A stretch of 64,000 bases of DNA. Source: Nitrososphaeria archaeon. GTDB taxonomy: Archaea; Thermoproteota; Nitrososphaeria; Conexivisphaerales; DTJL01. The translations under genes were made by a program, and so were the position numbers. Each line of letters opens with the position of its first letter. Within the stretch, counting starts at the first letter, position 1. The notes under the pieces are model-generated. The model ran no database searches, was not told the origin of the DNA, and was given only the letters and a program-made list of their open reading frames with translations. Below are positions 34,399 to 42,864 of the stretch, one piece after another. The stretch is taken from positions 25,599-89,598 of the forward strand of contig JARVJU010000006.1 of assembly GCA_029775965.1 (NCBI GenBank). Direction: 5' to 3'.

Positions 34399-34956
34399 TT
34401 AATGAAAAGGGTCAGAGGGTAGCTCTCTTAAAAGACGTCTGATCTCTTCCTCTTCAGAATTAATTATCCTGCTGTTAAAATCTTCAGGTACCTCCTTTCC
34501 CTTGAACCATTGCCATATATACCACTTTACCACGGAGAGCTCTTCATCTGTAAGCTCATCTTTTCTGATGAATTTTTCTACAGCCTCCTTTACCTGCCTT
34601 GGAGCTACTGACAGCTGAAAAGGTATCTTATTCCTGCTCAAGAATTGTAACAGCTCTTCCGAAGGATCAAATACATCCTTCAATTCTACGGGAGTATAGT
34701 TGAATACACTATCTCCCCTAAGCTCTACCGCGAAGTACGGTTTTTTATTCTGAGATGCACATGTATTGCAAAGTACTCCTACAGCTTCCTTCCAAGGCAG
34801 CTCTATCCCTTTGGGCTGATAGCTAGGGTAATCCCACGTAGCCATTTTGTGCATCCTGACAAACTTGAATCCATCAGATTTTTTGAGCGCTATCCTGCAG
34901 TGTGAGCAGGAAGCGAGCTCCTTTAACTCTTCCTCTATTGTCATCTTCTTTGTCAT
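34399..34956 (-). CDS. Unknown protein with two CxxC knuckles
   Basis: A 185-residue protein I do not recognise. Cys17/Cys20 (CSHC) and Cys63/Cys66 (CNTC) probably bind one zinc ion. The region between them has WDYPSYQPKGIELPW. The C-terminal half is helical and acidic, ending in EEEEIRRLLRELP. No membrane segment. It is convergent with the stomatin gene, with 2 nt between the stops. A nucleic-acid or chaperone role is possible but unsupported. Confidence 0.65.
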   Translation of the reverse strand: MTKKMTIEEELKELASCSHCRIALKKSDGFKFVRMHKMATWDYPSYQPKGIELPWKEAVGVLCNTCASQNKKPYFAVELRGDSVFNYTPVELKDVFDPSEELLQFLSRNKIPFQLSVAPRQVKEAVEKFIRKDELTDEELSVVKWYIWQWFKGKEVPEDFNSRIINSEEEEIRRLLRELPSDPFH

Positions 34957-35008
34957 GTTAAGCCCAGCTCAGGCTGTAGAGTTTAGATGCTAAAATGCTC
35001 TCCTGAAT

Positions 35009-35320
35009 TTACTGTGGGGTTGAGCCTTCCGGCTTGTCATCCTTTGTTGCAGAAGTGGTTGTGCTTTGAGCAGCTGTTGTGGTGCTTCCTGTCTCCTGCT
35101 GTATCTCTTTTTCTATTTCCTCTATAGGCTGTGGTGGAGGTGTAGTGGCAAGAGTATAGCCTATCCATGCAAGAATAGCTAGAATAGCTGCAACAGCCAG
35201 GAACGCTGTTATCTCAAGTACTAAAAGCCCGCTGACAAAGAAGACCAACCATCCATACAGCACAATCCCCACGATACTTGCAACAAGTATACCCACACCC
35301 AAACTTTGGTCTTTATTCAT
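35009..35320 (-). CDS. Small two-helix membrane protein
   Basis: A 103-residue protein with two adjacent transmembrane helices (about 7-30 and 33-58), then a Pro/Glu/Thr-rich soluble tail (TTAAQSTTTSATKDD). No recognised family. It lies alone, divergent from nothing close, upstream of the hypothetical gene at 34399. Confidence 0.55.
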   Translation of the reverse strand: MNKDQSLGVGILVASIVGIVLYGWLVFFVSGLLVLEITAFLAVAAILAILAWIGYTLATTPPPQPIEEIEKEIQQETGSTTTAAQSTTTSATKDDKPEGSTPQ

Positions 35321-35381
35321 TATATTACCTTCCCTTCCACTATCTGTGCAAATCTGTTCTTATATACATATCCAAACTCGA

Positions 35382-35858
35382 TCACTCTACAGGCAGGTCT
35401 ATATCTCTGCCTGGATATACTCTTGCAAGTATAGAGGCATCGAATGTTAATAAATGCCTTTCAGAGCCACCGCCTGCAAACACCTTCCCCTTTTCAAAGA
35501 TTTTTCTATCTACGTAAACCTCAAGCCCATCTTTGCATCCGATTGGGGGTACTCCTCCAGCTGGATAGCCTGTGAACTCAAGCACCTCCTCCCTAGTTGC
35601 AAGACGTATCTTCTTTCTGCCTATCATTTTGGCAAGCTTGCTCTGCTTCACTCTACTCTCTCCTCCAAGTATGACAAGTACAGGCTTTTTACTTTCATCG
35701 ATGAAAAGTATGGATTTTACTATGTTGTTTACTTCTGTTCCTAGAGCATGTGATGCTGACAAGGAAGTCGCTCCATCCTTGACCTCTACTATGCTTGCAT
35801 CAATGCCTTTGCTTTCTATGAATTGCTGCAGTTTTTTATAGCCGGAGATATCATCCAT
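35382..35858 (-). CDS. YbaK/ProX-type aminoacyl-tRNA deacylase
   Basis: A 158-residue YbaK-fold protein. It has EVNNIVKSILFIDESKKPVLVILGG, with the catalytic-site Lys within VKSI, followed by RVKQSKLAKMIGRKKIRLA and the GYPAGGVPPIG loop. Such enzymes clear mischarged tRNA (Ala-tRNAPro, Cys-tRNAPro) in trans. Length matches stand-alone family members. Confidence 0.88.
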   Translation of the reverse strand: MDDISGYKKLQQFIESKGIDASIVEVKDGATSLSASHALGTEVNNIVKSILFIDESKKPVLVILGGESRVKQSKLAKMIGRKKIRLATREEVLEFTGYPAGGVPPIGCKDGLEVYVDRKIFEKGKVFAGGGSERHLLTFDASILARVYPGRDIDLPVE

Positions 35859-36082
35859 AGACCATAGCCTCGCTTATATGATGTCATTTACACTTATCAT
35901 TTCTAGTTTATAGAAATTGCTCCAGAAAGGTATAGTTTTATCAAGAGATAGATAGCTACAAACATTATTTACTCAACAGGAGCCAGAAATAGCTGACTGC
36001 TTTGTTTCTCCATTTATGCTGACCTGCAGACTGTAAAACATTTCCTTTAAATTTGACTGAATGAATAGATGTTGCTAGGACT

Positions 36083-37168
36083 ATGGACTCTCTTTCTGTC
36101 TTTTGCAACTCCTGTGGAAGAGTTATGGAGAACCCCCTAGAGTATAGATGCACCTGTGGTGGTGTCTTCAAAATAGAAATAAAAGAGGCATTCAAAAGAT
36201 CAGAAGATAAAGTCGTCACACTAGAAAGATATAGGCCAAATTTTCCGTACATAAGGAGCATTGTATCATTAGGAGAGCAATCTACACCTCTGGTAAAGCT
36301 GAACGGAAATGTTATGCTAAAGCTTGATTATATGAATCCTACAGGTTCTTTCAAGGATAGAGGTTCAGCCACCCTTGTTTCTGCTGTGAAGAGCTATGGA
36401 AAAGATATTACTGAGCTGAGAGAAGATTCATCTGGTAATGCTGGCGCAAGCCTGGCTGCATATTCCGCAAGAGCAGGGTATAGATGTCATGTGTTTGTCC
36501 CTCACACAGCCTCAGGAGCCAAACTCGAACAGATCAAGGCTTACGGTGCAAAGCTTACTGTGGTAAAAGGTAGCAGGGCTCAGGTAGGAGAGAAGGCTCA
36601 GGATGTTTCAGCAGGAGGAATATACGTAGGCCATTCTTGGCATCCGTACTTTAGGGATGGAATGAGAACTCTGGCATATGAAATATCAGAACAAACCAAG
36701 CTGGATGAGCTTGATTATGTCTTTTGCCCTGTTTCGGCAGGGACACTTTTCCTGGGTATTGTATCAGGCTTTAGGCATCTGCTTGAATCTGGTGTAGTAA
36801 AAAGGATGCCAAAGATAATAGCATGTCAAACATCAAAGGTCTCACCTTTTTATCATGCGCTGAAGGGTACTCATTACAGAGCCCCATCCCAAGTTAGCTC
36901 CGTAGCTGATGCATTAGTTTCTACCAAACCACCCCTGCTAGAGCTGATGGTAAATGAAGCAAAGTCAGTCGGAGCTGATGCTGAAGCTGTGGAAGAGAGG
37001 TATATTGTTGCTGCATGGAAAGAGTTAGCATTACATGGATTCTTTGTTGAACCATCTTCTGCAGTTGCCTATGCAGCTTATAAGCAGTACAGTAAAAGAA
37101 AAGATGCATCAGAATCAAGCACAGTAATAGTGCTTACAGGCTCAGGCCTAAAGCGCCCTACCATCTAG
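36083..37168 (+). CDS. thrC: Threonine synthase
   Basis: A 361-residue PLP fold II enzyme. The N-terminal FCNSCGRV and RCTCGG form a zinc-ribbon-like pair common in archaeal threonine synthases. The PLP Lys91 lies in TGSFKDRGSA, and the phosphate loop SSGNAGASLA and the C-terminal VLTGSGLK are present. It converts O-phosphohomoserine to threonine. It precedes the lysine operon by 200 nt, so the aspartate-family genes are grouped. A threonine-synthase-like paralogue of other specificity is the alternative. Confidence 0.82.
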   Translation: MDSLSVFCNSCGRVMENPLEYRCTCGGVFKIEIKEAFKRSEDKVVTLERYRPNFPYIRSIVSLGEQSTPLVKLNGNVMLKLDYMNPTGSFKDRGSATLVSAVKSYGKDITELREDSSGNAGASLAAYSARAGYRCHVFVPHTASGAKLEQIKAYGAKLTVVKGSRAQVGEKAQDVSAGGIYVGHSWHPYFRDGMRTLAYEISEQTKLDELDYVFCPVSAGTLFLGIVSGFRHLLESGVVKRMPKIIACQTSKVSPFYHALKGTHYRAPSQVSSVADALVSTKPPLLELMVNEAKSVGADAEAVEERYIVAAWKELALHGFFVEPSSAVAYAAYKQYSKRKDASESSTVIVLTGSGLKRPTI

Positions 37169-37330
37169 TTTAAGGCATAACATCAGATAAAAGAGATTAT
37201 TGCATCAAGCGTCTTAGCAAGCCTGATGTGGGTGCACTTATCGCCGCAAATTATCTAGTATCGTTAAATAAACGACGATATACTAATGCCTAGCTCATAG
37301 CTGGCAACGGAATCCGGAACAATTTAGCAA

Positions 37331-37339
37331 TATTTAATA
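37331..37339 (+). promoter_or_regulatory. TATA box of the lysine operon
   Basis: TATTTAATA lies 30 nt before the dapA ATG, the distance expected for a leaderless or nearly leaderless archaeal transcript. An imperfect inverted repeat around ATCGTTAAATAAACGACGAT (about 37259-37278) lies 50-70 nt upstream and could bind a regulator. Confidence 0.45.
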
Positions 37340-37368
37340 ATATATGAATTACCCTCAGTGCGTTCACA

Positions 37369-38397
37369 ATGAATGGCTGTATAACAGCTATAATAACTCC
37401 ATTCGATAGATTACAGAGGCTTGATGAAGAGGGTTTCGCATCCATTATAGATTTTCAGATTAAGAATGGGGTATCTGGCTTAGTAGTTGCTGGTACCACA
37501 GGAGAGGGTCCTACTGTAACTGAAGATGAGTGGAGATCTATACTGAGCATAGCTCTGGATCGATGCAAGGGAAAGTGTAAGGTAATTGCTAATGTTGGAG
37601 CTAATATTACAGGGAAAGCAATTCATCTTACTGAAAAGGCTGCTGAGCTGGGGTGTGATACTGTTCTTGCGGTTGATCCTTATTACAACGCTCCGAGCAG
37701 CTTAGAAATTCGCAAAGAATATTATGAACCTATAGCAAGGGATTTTCCGGATATAAACGTAATACCTTATATTATACCCAGCAGGACTGGCACTCAGATA
37801 CTCCCTTTTGACCTTTACATGCTTAACCTTGACCATAAGAACATAAATACAATTAAGGACGCTACAGGAAGCGATGCTTTTGCTAGGGAAGTCAGATCTC
37901 TTTGCGGAGATAGACTCCACATACTTTCTGGAGACGACGATAGAACATTTGCCATGATGAACGACAGCTCGATCAGAGCTGAGGGTGTAATTTCTGTAAT
38001 GTCAAACATAGCCCCAAAGGCAGTAGCATCCATGACAGATGCGTTGCTGAGGGGTGACATTAACAATGCGAGAATATGGCAAGAGAAACTGAAACCTCTA
38101 TTCCAAGTAGTGACGGTAAGGTCTGAGGAAGTTGTGGGAAATGGCATCAGTATGCTAAAGTTCAGGAATCCTGTGCCTGTCAAAGCTATGTCCAACATAC
38201 TTGGCATCCCTTCAGGTCCCTGCAGACAGCCCCTTGGCAAACTGACAGCTAATGCATTAAGCATAATTCTCGATGTTCTACGCAAAGTATGGCAAAGTTC
38301 TCCAGAAGTGTTGCGCCCTGTAGAGGAGAGCTTTCCTGTCTCCATAGAAGAAAGACTTGCATCAGATAAATATGCTAAAGGAATCTATTATGAATGA
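37369..38397 (+). CDS. dapA: 4-hydroxy-tetrahydrodipicolinate synthase
   Basis: A 342-residue DapA, about 50 residues longer than usual because of a C-terminal tail. The Schiff-base Lys163 is in NTIKDATG and the catalytic Tyr134 in VIPYIIP; the GTTGEGPT loop (42-49) binds pyruvate's carboxylate. It condenses pyruvate with aspartate semialdehyde. First gene of dapA-dapB-lysC-lysA-aminotransferase; its stop overlaps the dapB start. The related aldolases for other 2-keto acids are excluded by this context. Confidence 0.88.
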   Translation: MNGCITAIITPFDRLQRLDEEGFASIIDFQIKNGVSGLVVAGTTGEGPTVTEDEWRSILSIALDRCKGKCKVIANVGANITGKAIHLTEKAAELGCDTVLAVDPYYNAPSSLEIRKEYYEPIARDFPDINVIPYIIPSRTGTQILPFDLYMLNLDHKNINTIKDATGSDAFAREVRSLCGDRLHILSGDDDRTFAMMNDSSIRAEGVISVMSNIAPKAVASMTDALLRGDINNARIWQEKLKPLFQVVTVRSEEVVGNGISMLKFRNPVPVKAMSNILGIPSGPCRQPLGKLTANALSIILDVLRKVWQSSPEVLRPVEESFPVSIEERLASDKYAKGIYYE

Positions 38398-39193
38398 TAA
38401 TAATCACAGTCAGATAAGGTTGACTATCATAGGTATTACGGGAAGGATGGGAAGAGCTGTAGCAATGCAGGCAAGGAGCAGTTTTACCATAACTGGAGCA
38501 ATAGCTTCAGATTCAAGTCGATATATAGGTAAGACTTTGAGCGAAGTAGGTATATCACCCTTACAAACTGTTATAGAGGGACCCGAAGCAATAAGAGATG
38601 TAGCCAGCAGGTCTGATGCTGTAATATCATTTACAAATCCTGAAGCTGAGGTGAAGAATGCAAAGAAACTGAGCGAAGCTGGTGTTGCCACATTGATAGG
38701 AACCACAGGCTTTAACGAAGAGCAGAGGGCTCTGCTGATCAAGACTCTCAGCAATCTTCCTCTTCTGATTTCACCAAATTTTTCACTCGGAGCAACAGCT
38801 CTGCTTGTGCTATCAAGGGCATCAGCCTCCATGCTGACTGATTTTGATTTTTCAATAGTGGAAATGCATCACTCAGCAAAGAAGGACTCACCAAGCGGGA
38901 CGGCAAGGCAGATAGCTGAGGCAGTTATGGAGAAGAGAGGATACAATTCCATAATAAATGGCAGGTCTGGTATATCTCTGCGCAAGCAGGAAGAGATGGA
39001 GGTTTTATCCGTAAGAGGAGGTGGAAATCCTGGGTTGCACACAGTCATAGCAAACGGGCAATATGAATACATCAGGCTGGAGCACCAGGTTCTCTCGAGG
39101 GATGCTTTCGCTGCTGGTGCCTTGCATGCAGCCAAGTGGCTTGTGAAAAAAGAACCTGGGGTATATTCGATGGAGGATGTTCTTGGTTTTTGA
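38390..39193 (+). CDS. dapB: 4-hydroxy-tetrahydrodipicolinate reductase
   Basis: A 267-residue DapB from ATG 38390, which overlaps the dapA stop; the open frame extends further upstream into dapA. It has the NAD(P) motif GITGRMGRAV, the SPNFSLG segment and the substrate motif EMHHSAKKDSPSGTA. It reduces the DapA product to tetrahydrodipicolinate. Its TGA shares bases with the lysC TTG start. Confidence 0.9.
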   Translation: MNDNNHSQIRLTIIGITGRMGRAVAMQARSSFTITGAIASDSSRYIGKTLSEVGISPLQTVIEGPEAIRDVASRSDAVISFTNPEAEVKNAKKLSEAGVATLIGTTGFNEEQRALLIKTLSNLPLLISPNFSLGATALLVLSRASASMLTDFDFSIVEMHHSAKKDSPSGTARQIAEAVMEKRGYNSIINGRSGISLRKQEEMEVLSVRGGGNPGLHTVIANGQYEYIRLEHQVLSRDAFAAGALHAAKWLVKKEPGVYSMEDVLGF

Positions 39194-40359
39194 GAGTTGT
39201 AATAAAGTTCGGTGGAGCTTCACTCAGCAATGGGGAAAGAGTGCACACGGCTGCTAGAGTTGTGAGGGACTCAAAGTATGATGAAAAAGTAGTTGTGGTA
39301 TCTGCTCCTGGAAAGACAACTGACCAGCTGCTCGAACTCGTCTCAAACTTTGAGAAGATAGATGAAGGTGAATATGCAGATATCCTATCAATGGGTGAGA
39401 GAACATCTGTTAAGGTCTTCTCTTCAGCTCTTAAATCCTTGGGTGTAAATGTAAAGCCTTTTGACCCTTCAGATGATAATTTTCCTATAATAACAGACGG
39501 AAACCTGCTTAACGCAAAGGTTGACCTTGAGGAGACACGCAAGAGATGTGAATCATTTATACTGCCATGGCTTAAGAAGGGTATAGTTGTAATTCCAGGA
39601 TTCGTAGGAAGAAACGGAGACAAGGTCACCCTGCTTGGAAGAGGCGGCTCTGATATTACAGCTACTGTGCTCGGCAACTGCCTGAATGCACAAGAAGTTA
39701 TACTTGTCAAAGATTCAGCTGGTGTAATGAGCGCCGACCCGGCTGTTGTAAGGAATGCTGAACAGATAGGAGTGATATCTATCGAGGAGATGTACGCTCT
39801 TGCTCACGGAGGCGCCAAAGTTATAAGGCCTGAAGCTCTGTTCTACAAGTCAAAGCAGCAGAGACTAAGAGTGGTTCAGTTCGGGAAGCCTCTTGAGCAG
39901 GATGGCACCGAAATAGTAGGCTCAATAGATACTACAAGGCCAAGGTTTCTCACAGAAAATGGTATAGAGGAGATAACTATAGTATCTGAGCAGAAGGCTC
40001 AAACTATAGCTGATGCATTAGAGAGATTAGGGGCTGAAATAGTAGGCATAGGCTCTTCCCCTATAAGCACAAGTTTCTTCTTCAAAGGTAAGAAGTGGGA
40101 GGATGCATGTACAAAAGTGTATGAAACCAGTGGAATAAAGGCAGTTTCTGGAAGGAGAGGGATAGGATGCATATCTATAGTTCATCCGTATCTTGTTGAA
40201 CAGCCAGGAGCCGTTGCAAAGGTTGCTACACTTCTATCACTGAATGGAATAAACATATACGAAATTACTTCAAGCAAGGGGAGCCTTACTCTTTTTCTGG
40301 ATGAACCTGTAATGGATAAGGCTCTAACTTTGCTCTCAAAGGGTGTCACACTTGGATAG
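39190..40359 (+). CDS. lysC: Aspartate kinase
   Basis: An aspartokinase of 389 residues from TTG 39190, which is embedded in the dapB stop (TTGA). The upstream-extended frame lies wholly within dapB. It begins VVIKFGGASLSNG (kinase phosphate loop), continues with LGRGGSDITA, and ends with tandem ACT-type segments (ITIVSEQK, IVHPYLVEQPGAVAKVA), so lysine or threonine feedback is likely. First committed step of aspartate-family synthesis. Confidence 0.88.
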   Translation: MRVVIKFGGASLSNGERVHTAARVVRDSKYDEKVVVVSAPGKTTDQLLELVSNFEKIDEGEYADILSMGERTSVKVFSSALKSLGVNVKPFDPSDDNFPIITDGNLLNAKVDLEETRKRCESFILPWLKKGIVVIPGFVGRNGDKVTLLGRGGSDITATVLGNCLNAQEVILVKDSAGVMSADPAVVRNAEQIGVISIEEMYALAHGGAKVIRPEALFYKSKQQRLRVVQFGKPLEQDGTEIVGSIDTTRPRFLTENGIEEITIVSEQKAQTIADALERLGAEIVGIGSSPISTSFFFKGKKWEDACTKVYETSGIKAVSGRRGIGCISIVHPYLVEQPGAVAKVATLLSLNGINIYEITSSKGSLTLFLDEPVMDKALTLLSKGVTLG

Positions 40360-41650
40360 ATGGATTCTGAGATTACTAGCTGATAGCTACAGCAACAAAG
40401 ATGGTGTCTTGTTCATAGAGGAGCTATCTAGCATAGACATTGCTGAAAGATTTGGCACCCCTGTCTATGTCACAAGCGAATCAAGATTAAGGGAGAATTA
40501 CAGAAGGTTGTACAAAGCCTTCAGCAGATTGAGCAGGTTCAGACTATTCTATGCTGTAAAGGCAAATTCAAATCTAGCTGTATTAACTGTGCTCAGGCAG
40601 GAAGGTGCATGGGCAGACTGTTCATGCCCGGCGGAAATCTATGAGGCAAGAATCGCTGGGTTTAACGGAGAAAGACTACTCTACACAGGCAACTATAATT
40701 CTAGAGAAGAATTGCGATTTGCTTTGGATGCAGGGGTTACAATAAACTTTGACGATCCGTCTATGCTGAATAAGCTGCCTTCTAATGCAAAGCTCAATGG
40801 TATATGCTTCAGAATAAACCCTGGGATAGGAAAAGGCGGTAGAGAAGGGCTTGTGTTTGCTGGGCCTGATGCAAAGTTTGGATCATCTGAAGATCATGCA
40901 ATGAAAGGTTACAAAAAGGCAAAGGAGATGGGTGCAAAGAGCTTTGGGATACACATGATGACAGGCTCTAACGTTCTTGACCCAAGGTATTTCCCTGCTA
41001 TTACAGAGGTGTTGATGGATATAGCTGGAAGAATAGCCAAGGAAACAGGGATAGAGTTCGAATTTGTAAACATTGGGGGAGGCTTTGGTGTACCTTATAC
41101 TGATAATGAAACTCCTCTGCCAATAGACGAAGTGGCAAAATCTGTGGTAGATGTATTCAAGTCTAAACTTGACGAGTATAGAATGGGTTCTCCAACTCTT
41201 GCTGCAGAACCAGGGAGGTATCTTGTGGCTGATACTACTGTGCTATTGGCTAGAGTATGCCATGTGAAGAAGTCAGAGAAGACTTTTGTAGGCATAGATG
41301 CAGGAATGAATACTTTACTCAGACCTGCACTCTACAAGGCATATCATCCTATGCTTACAGCAAATAGGCTGAATGAAGAAGATGTAGAGCAGGTAAACAT
41401 CTGCGGACAGATATGCGAGAATACGGATATAATTGCGAGGGACAGAAGTATGCCAAGGATGCAGGAAGGGGATCTGCTTGCAATCTTTAATGCTGGAGCG
41501 TATGGATTTTCTATGTCAAGCCAGTATAACAACAGGCCCAGGGCTGCAGAGGTTATTGTCTTAAAGGATAGCGCAGAGTTGATCAGAAGAAGGGAATCAA
41601 TACATGACCTGCTGGAAGGGCAACAAATACCAGCGAGGCTTTTACAATGA
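40343..41650 (+). CDS. lysA: Diaminopimelate decarboxylase
   Basis: A 435-residue fold III PLP enzyme. PLP Lys73 lies in FYAVKANSN, the phosphate-binding GGGFGVPY near residue 233, and AAEPGRYLV and NAGAYGFSMSSQYN are the conserved C-terminal stretches. It decarboxylates meso-diaminopimelate to lysine. Start is GTG 40343 (or TTG 40352), overlapping the lysC end by 17 nt. Its 3' end overlaps the aminotransferase start as ATGA. Confidence 0.9.
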   Translation: MSHLDRWILRLLADSYSNKDGVLFIEELSSIDIAERFGTPVYVTSESRLRENYRRLYKAFSRLSRFRLFYAVKANSNLAVLTVLRQEGAWADCSCPAEIYEARIAGFNGERLLYTGNYNSREELRFALDAGVTINFDDPSMLNKLPSNAKLNGICFRINPGIGKGGREGLVFAGPDAKFGSSEDHAMKGYKKAKEMGAKSFGIHMMTGSNVLDPRYFPAITEVLMDIAGRIAKETGIEFEFVNIGGGFGVPYTDNETPLPIDEVAKSVVDVFKSKLDEYRMGSPTLAAEPGRYLVADTTVLLARVCHVKKSEKTFVGIDAGMNTLLRPALYKAYHPMLTANRLNEEDVEQVNICGQICENTDIIARDRSMPRMQEGDLLAIFNAGAYGFSMSSQYNNRPRAAEVIVLKDSAELIRRRESIHDLLEGQQIPARLLQ

Positions 41651-42792
41651 AATTTTCTTACAATCTCTCATCCTTGCCAGAGTATCCTTTTGCCAGGATG
41701 GAAGAAATAATAAGAAAGAGGAGAAGCCTAGGACAGAAGATACTTGCTTTTAACATAGGCGACCCTGACCTTCCAACACCAGATTTCATAACTGATGCTC
41801 TGATATATGCAGTAAAAAGAAATGATTATGCTGGATACTCATCTGCAGATGGAGAGCCATGGTTCAGAGAGGCTGTAGCTGAATGGTATAGAAGGAGGTT
41901 CGGTGTAGAGATTGACCCTGAATCAGAAGTTTGTGCACTTATAGGCTCGAAAGAAGGACTTGCCAATATAGCAAGAGCTTTCGTTGATAAGGATGATGCA
42001 GTTCTTTATCCTGACCCGGGATATCCTGTTTATGCAAATGGAGCCGCAAGACTTTCGGGTGGCAAAGCAGTAAGATATGTACTAAAAAATGACAGCTTCT
42101 TACCTGATCTTTCTGATGCATCACCTCTACATGCCAAGTTGCTTTACCTTAACTATCCGCATAATCCCACAGGAGCTGTAATAGATAGAGAAGAGCTTGC
42201 TGGTATAGTAGAAGAATTTGCTTCCTCAGACACGATTCTCTGCTATGACAATGCATACTCGGAGATAACCTTCTCTGGGTATAGTGCACCCAGTGTTTTG
42301 CAATGCAGGAAAGACCATACAGGACTGGTAGAATTTCACTCATGCTCAAAGACATTCTGCATGACAGGATACAGAATAGGCTTTGCTGTTGGTGATAAGA
42401 GAGCTATCGATGCTCTTAAGAAGGTGAAGAGTCAGATAGATTCAGGTCCACCAAAGTTTATACAATACGCAGCATCAGTAGCATTACAAAGTTATACTGG
42501 AAGCTCGAAGCCCAATTCAGTTCAGGAAGTAGCTGATGTATACTACAAGAGAATGAGTGAACTTTGCAAAGGTCTGGAAGAGCTTGGTTACAAAGCTAAA
42601 ATGCCAAGAGCTACATTCTACCTTTGGCAAAAAACAGATGATGCTAGCTATGCTGAGAAGCTGCTTGAAAGAGGAATACTCGTTACACCTGGTAACGCAT
42701 TTGGTGATGCAGGAAAGAACTATGTGAGATGGTCATTAACACAGCCGATGGAAGTTATCTATGAAGCTCTTGAACTGATGAAGCGATTATAA
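41647..42792 (+). CDS. dapL: Fold-type I aminotransferase, probable LL-diaminopimelate aminotransferase
   Basis: A 381-residue class I/II aminotransferase. It has FNIGDPDLPTP, YPDPGYPVY, the NYPHNPTGA motif and PLP Lys235 in SCSKTFCMTG. It is the last gene of the lysine operon and overlaps lysA. No succinylase genes (dapD, dapC, dapE) are present. A direct aminotransferase (DapL) turning tetrahydrodipicolinate into LL-diaminopimelate would close the pathway, and I infer that role. An aspartate aminotransferase is the alternative. Confidence 0.75.
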   Translation: MKFSYNLSSLPEYPFARMEEIIRKRRSLGQKILAFNIGDPDLPTPDFITDALIYAVKRNDYAGYSSADGEPWFREAVAEWYRRRFGVEIDPESEVCALIGSKEGLANIARAFVDKDDAVLYPDPGYPVYANGAARLSGGKAVRYVLKNDSFLPDLSDASPLHAKLLYLNYPHNPTGAVIDREELAGIVEEFASSDTILCYDNAYSEITFSGYSAPSVLQCRKDHTGLVEFHSCSKTFCMTGYRIGFAVGDKRAIDALKKVKSQIDSGPPKFIQYAASVALQSYTGSSKPNSVQEVADVYYKRMSELCKGLEELGYKAKMPRATFYLWQKTDDASYAEKLLERGILVTPGNAFGDAGKNYVRWSLTQPMEVIYEALELMKRL

Positions 42793-42864
42793 GCTTTTGT
42801 AACTGCTTTATATGCAATACCTATATGACAGCATGGCAGAATCATCTGGTGCAGAGTAATTCCA

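Noticed and set aside
35278..35841. Plus-strand frames antisense to the YbaK gene
   Set aside because: They are antisense shadows of a clear deacylase gene.
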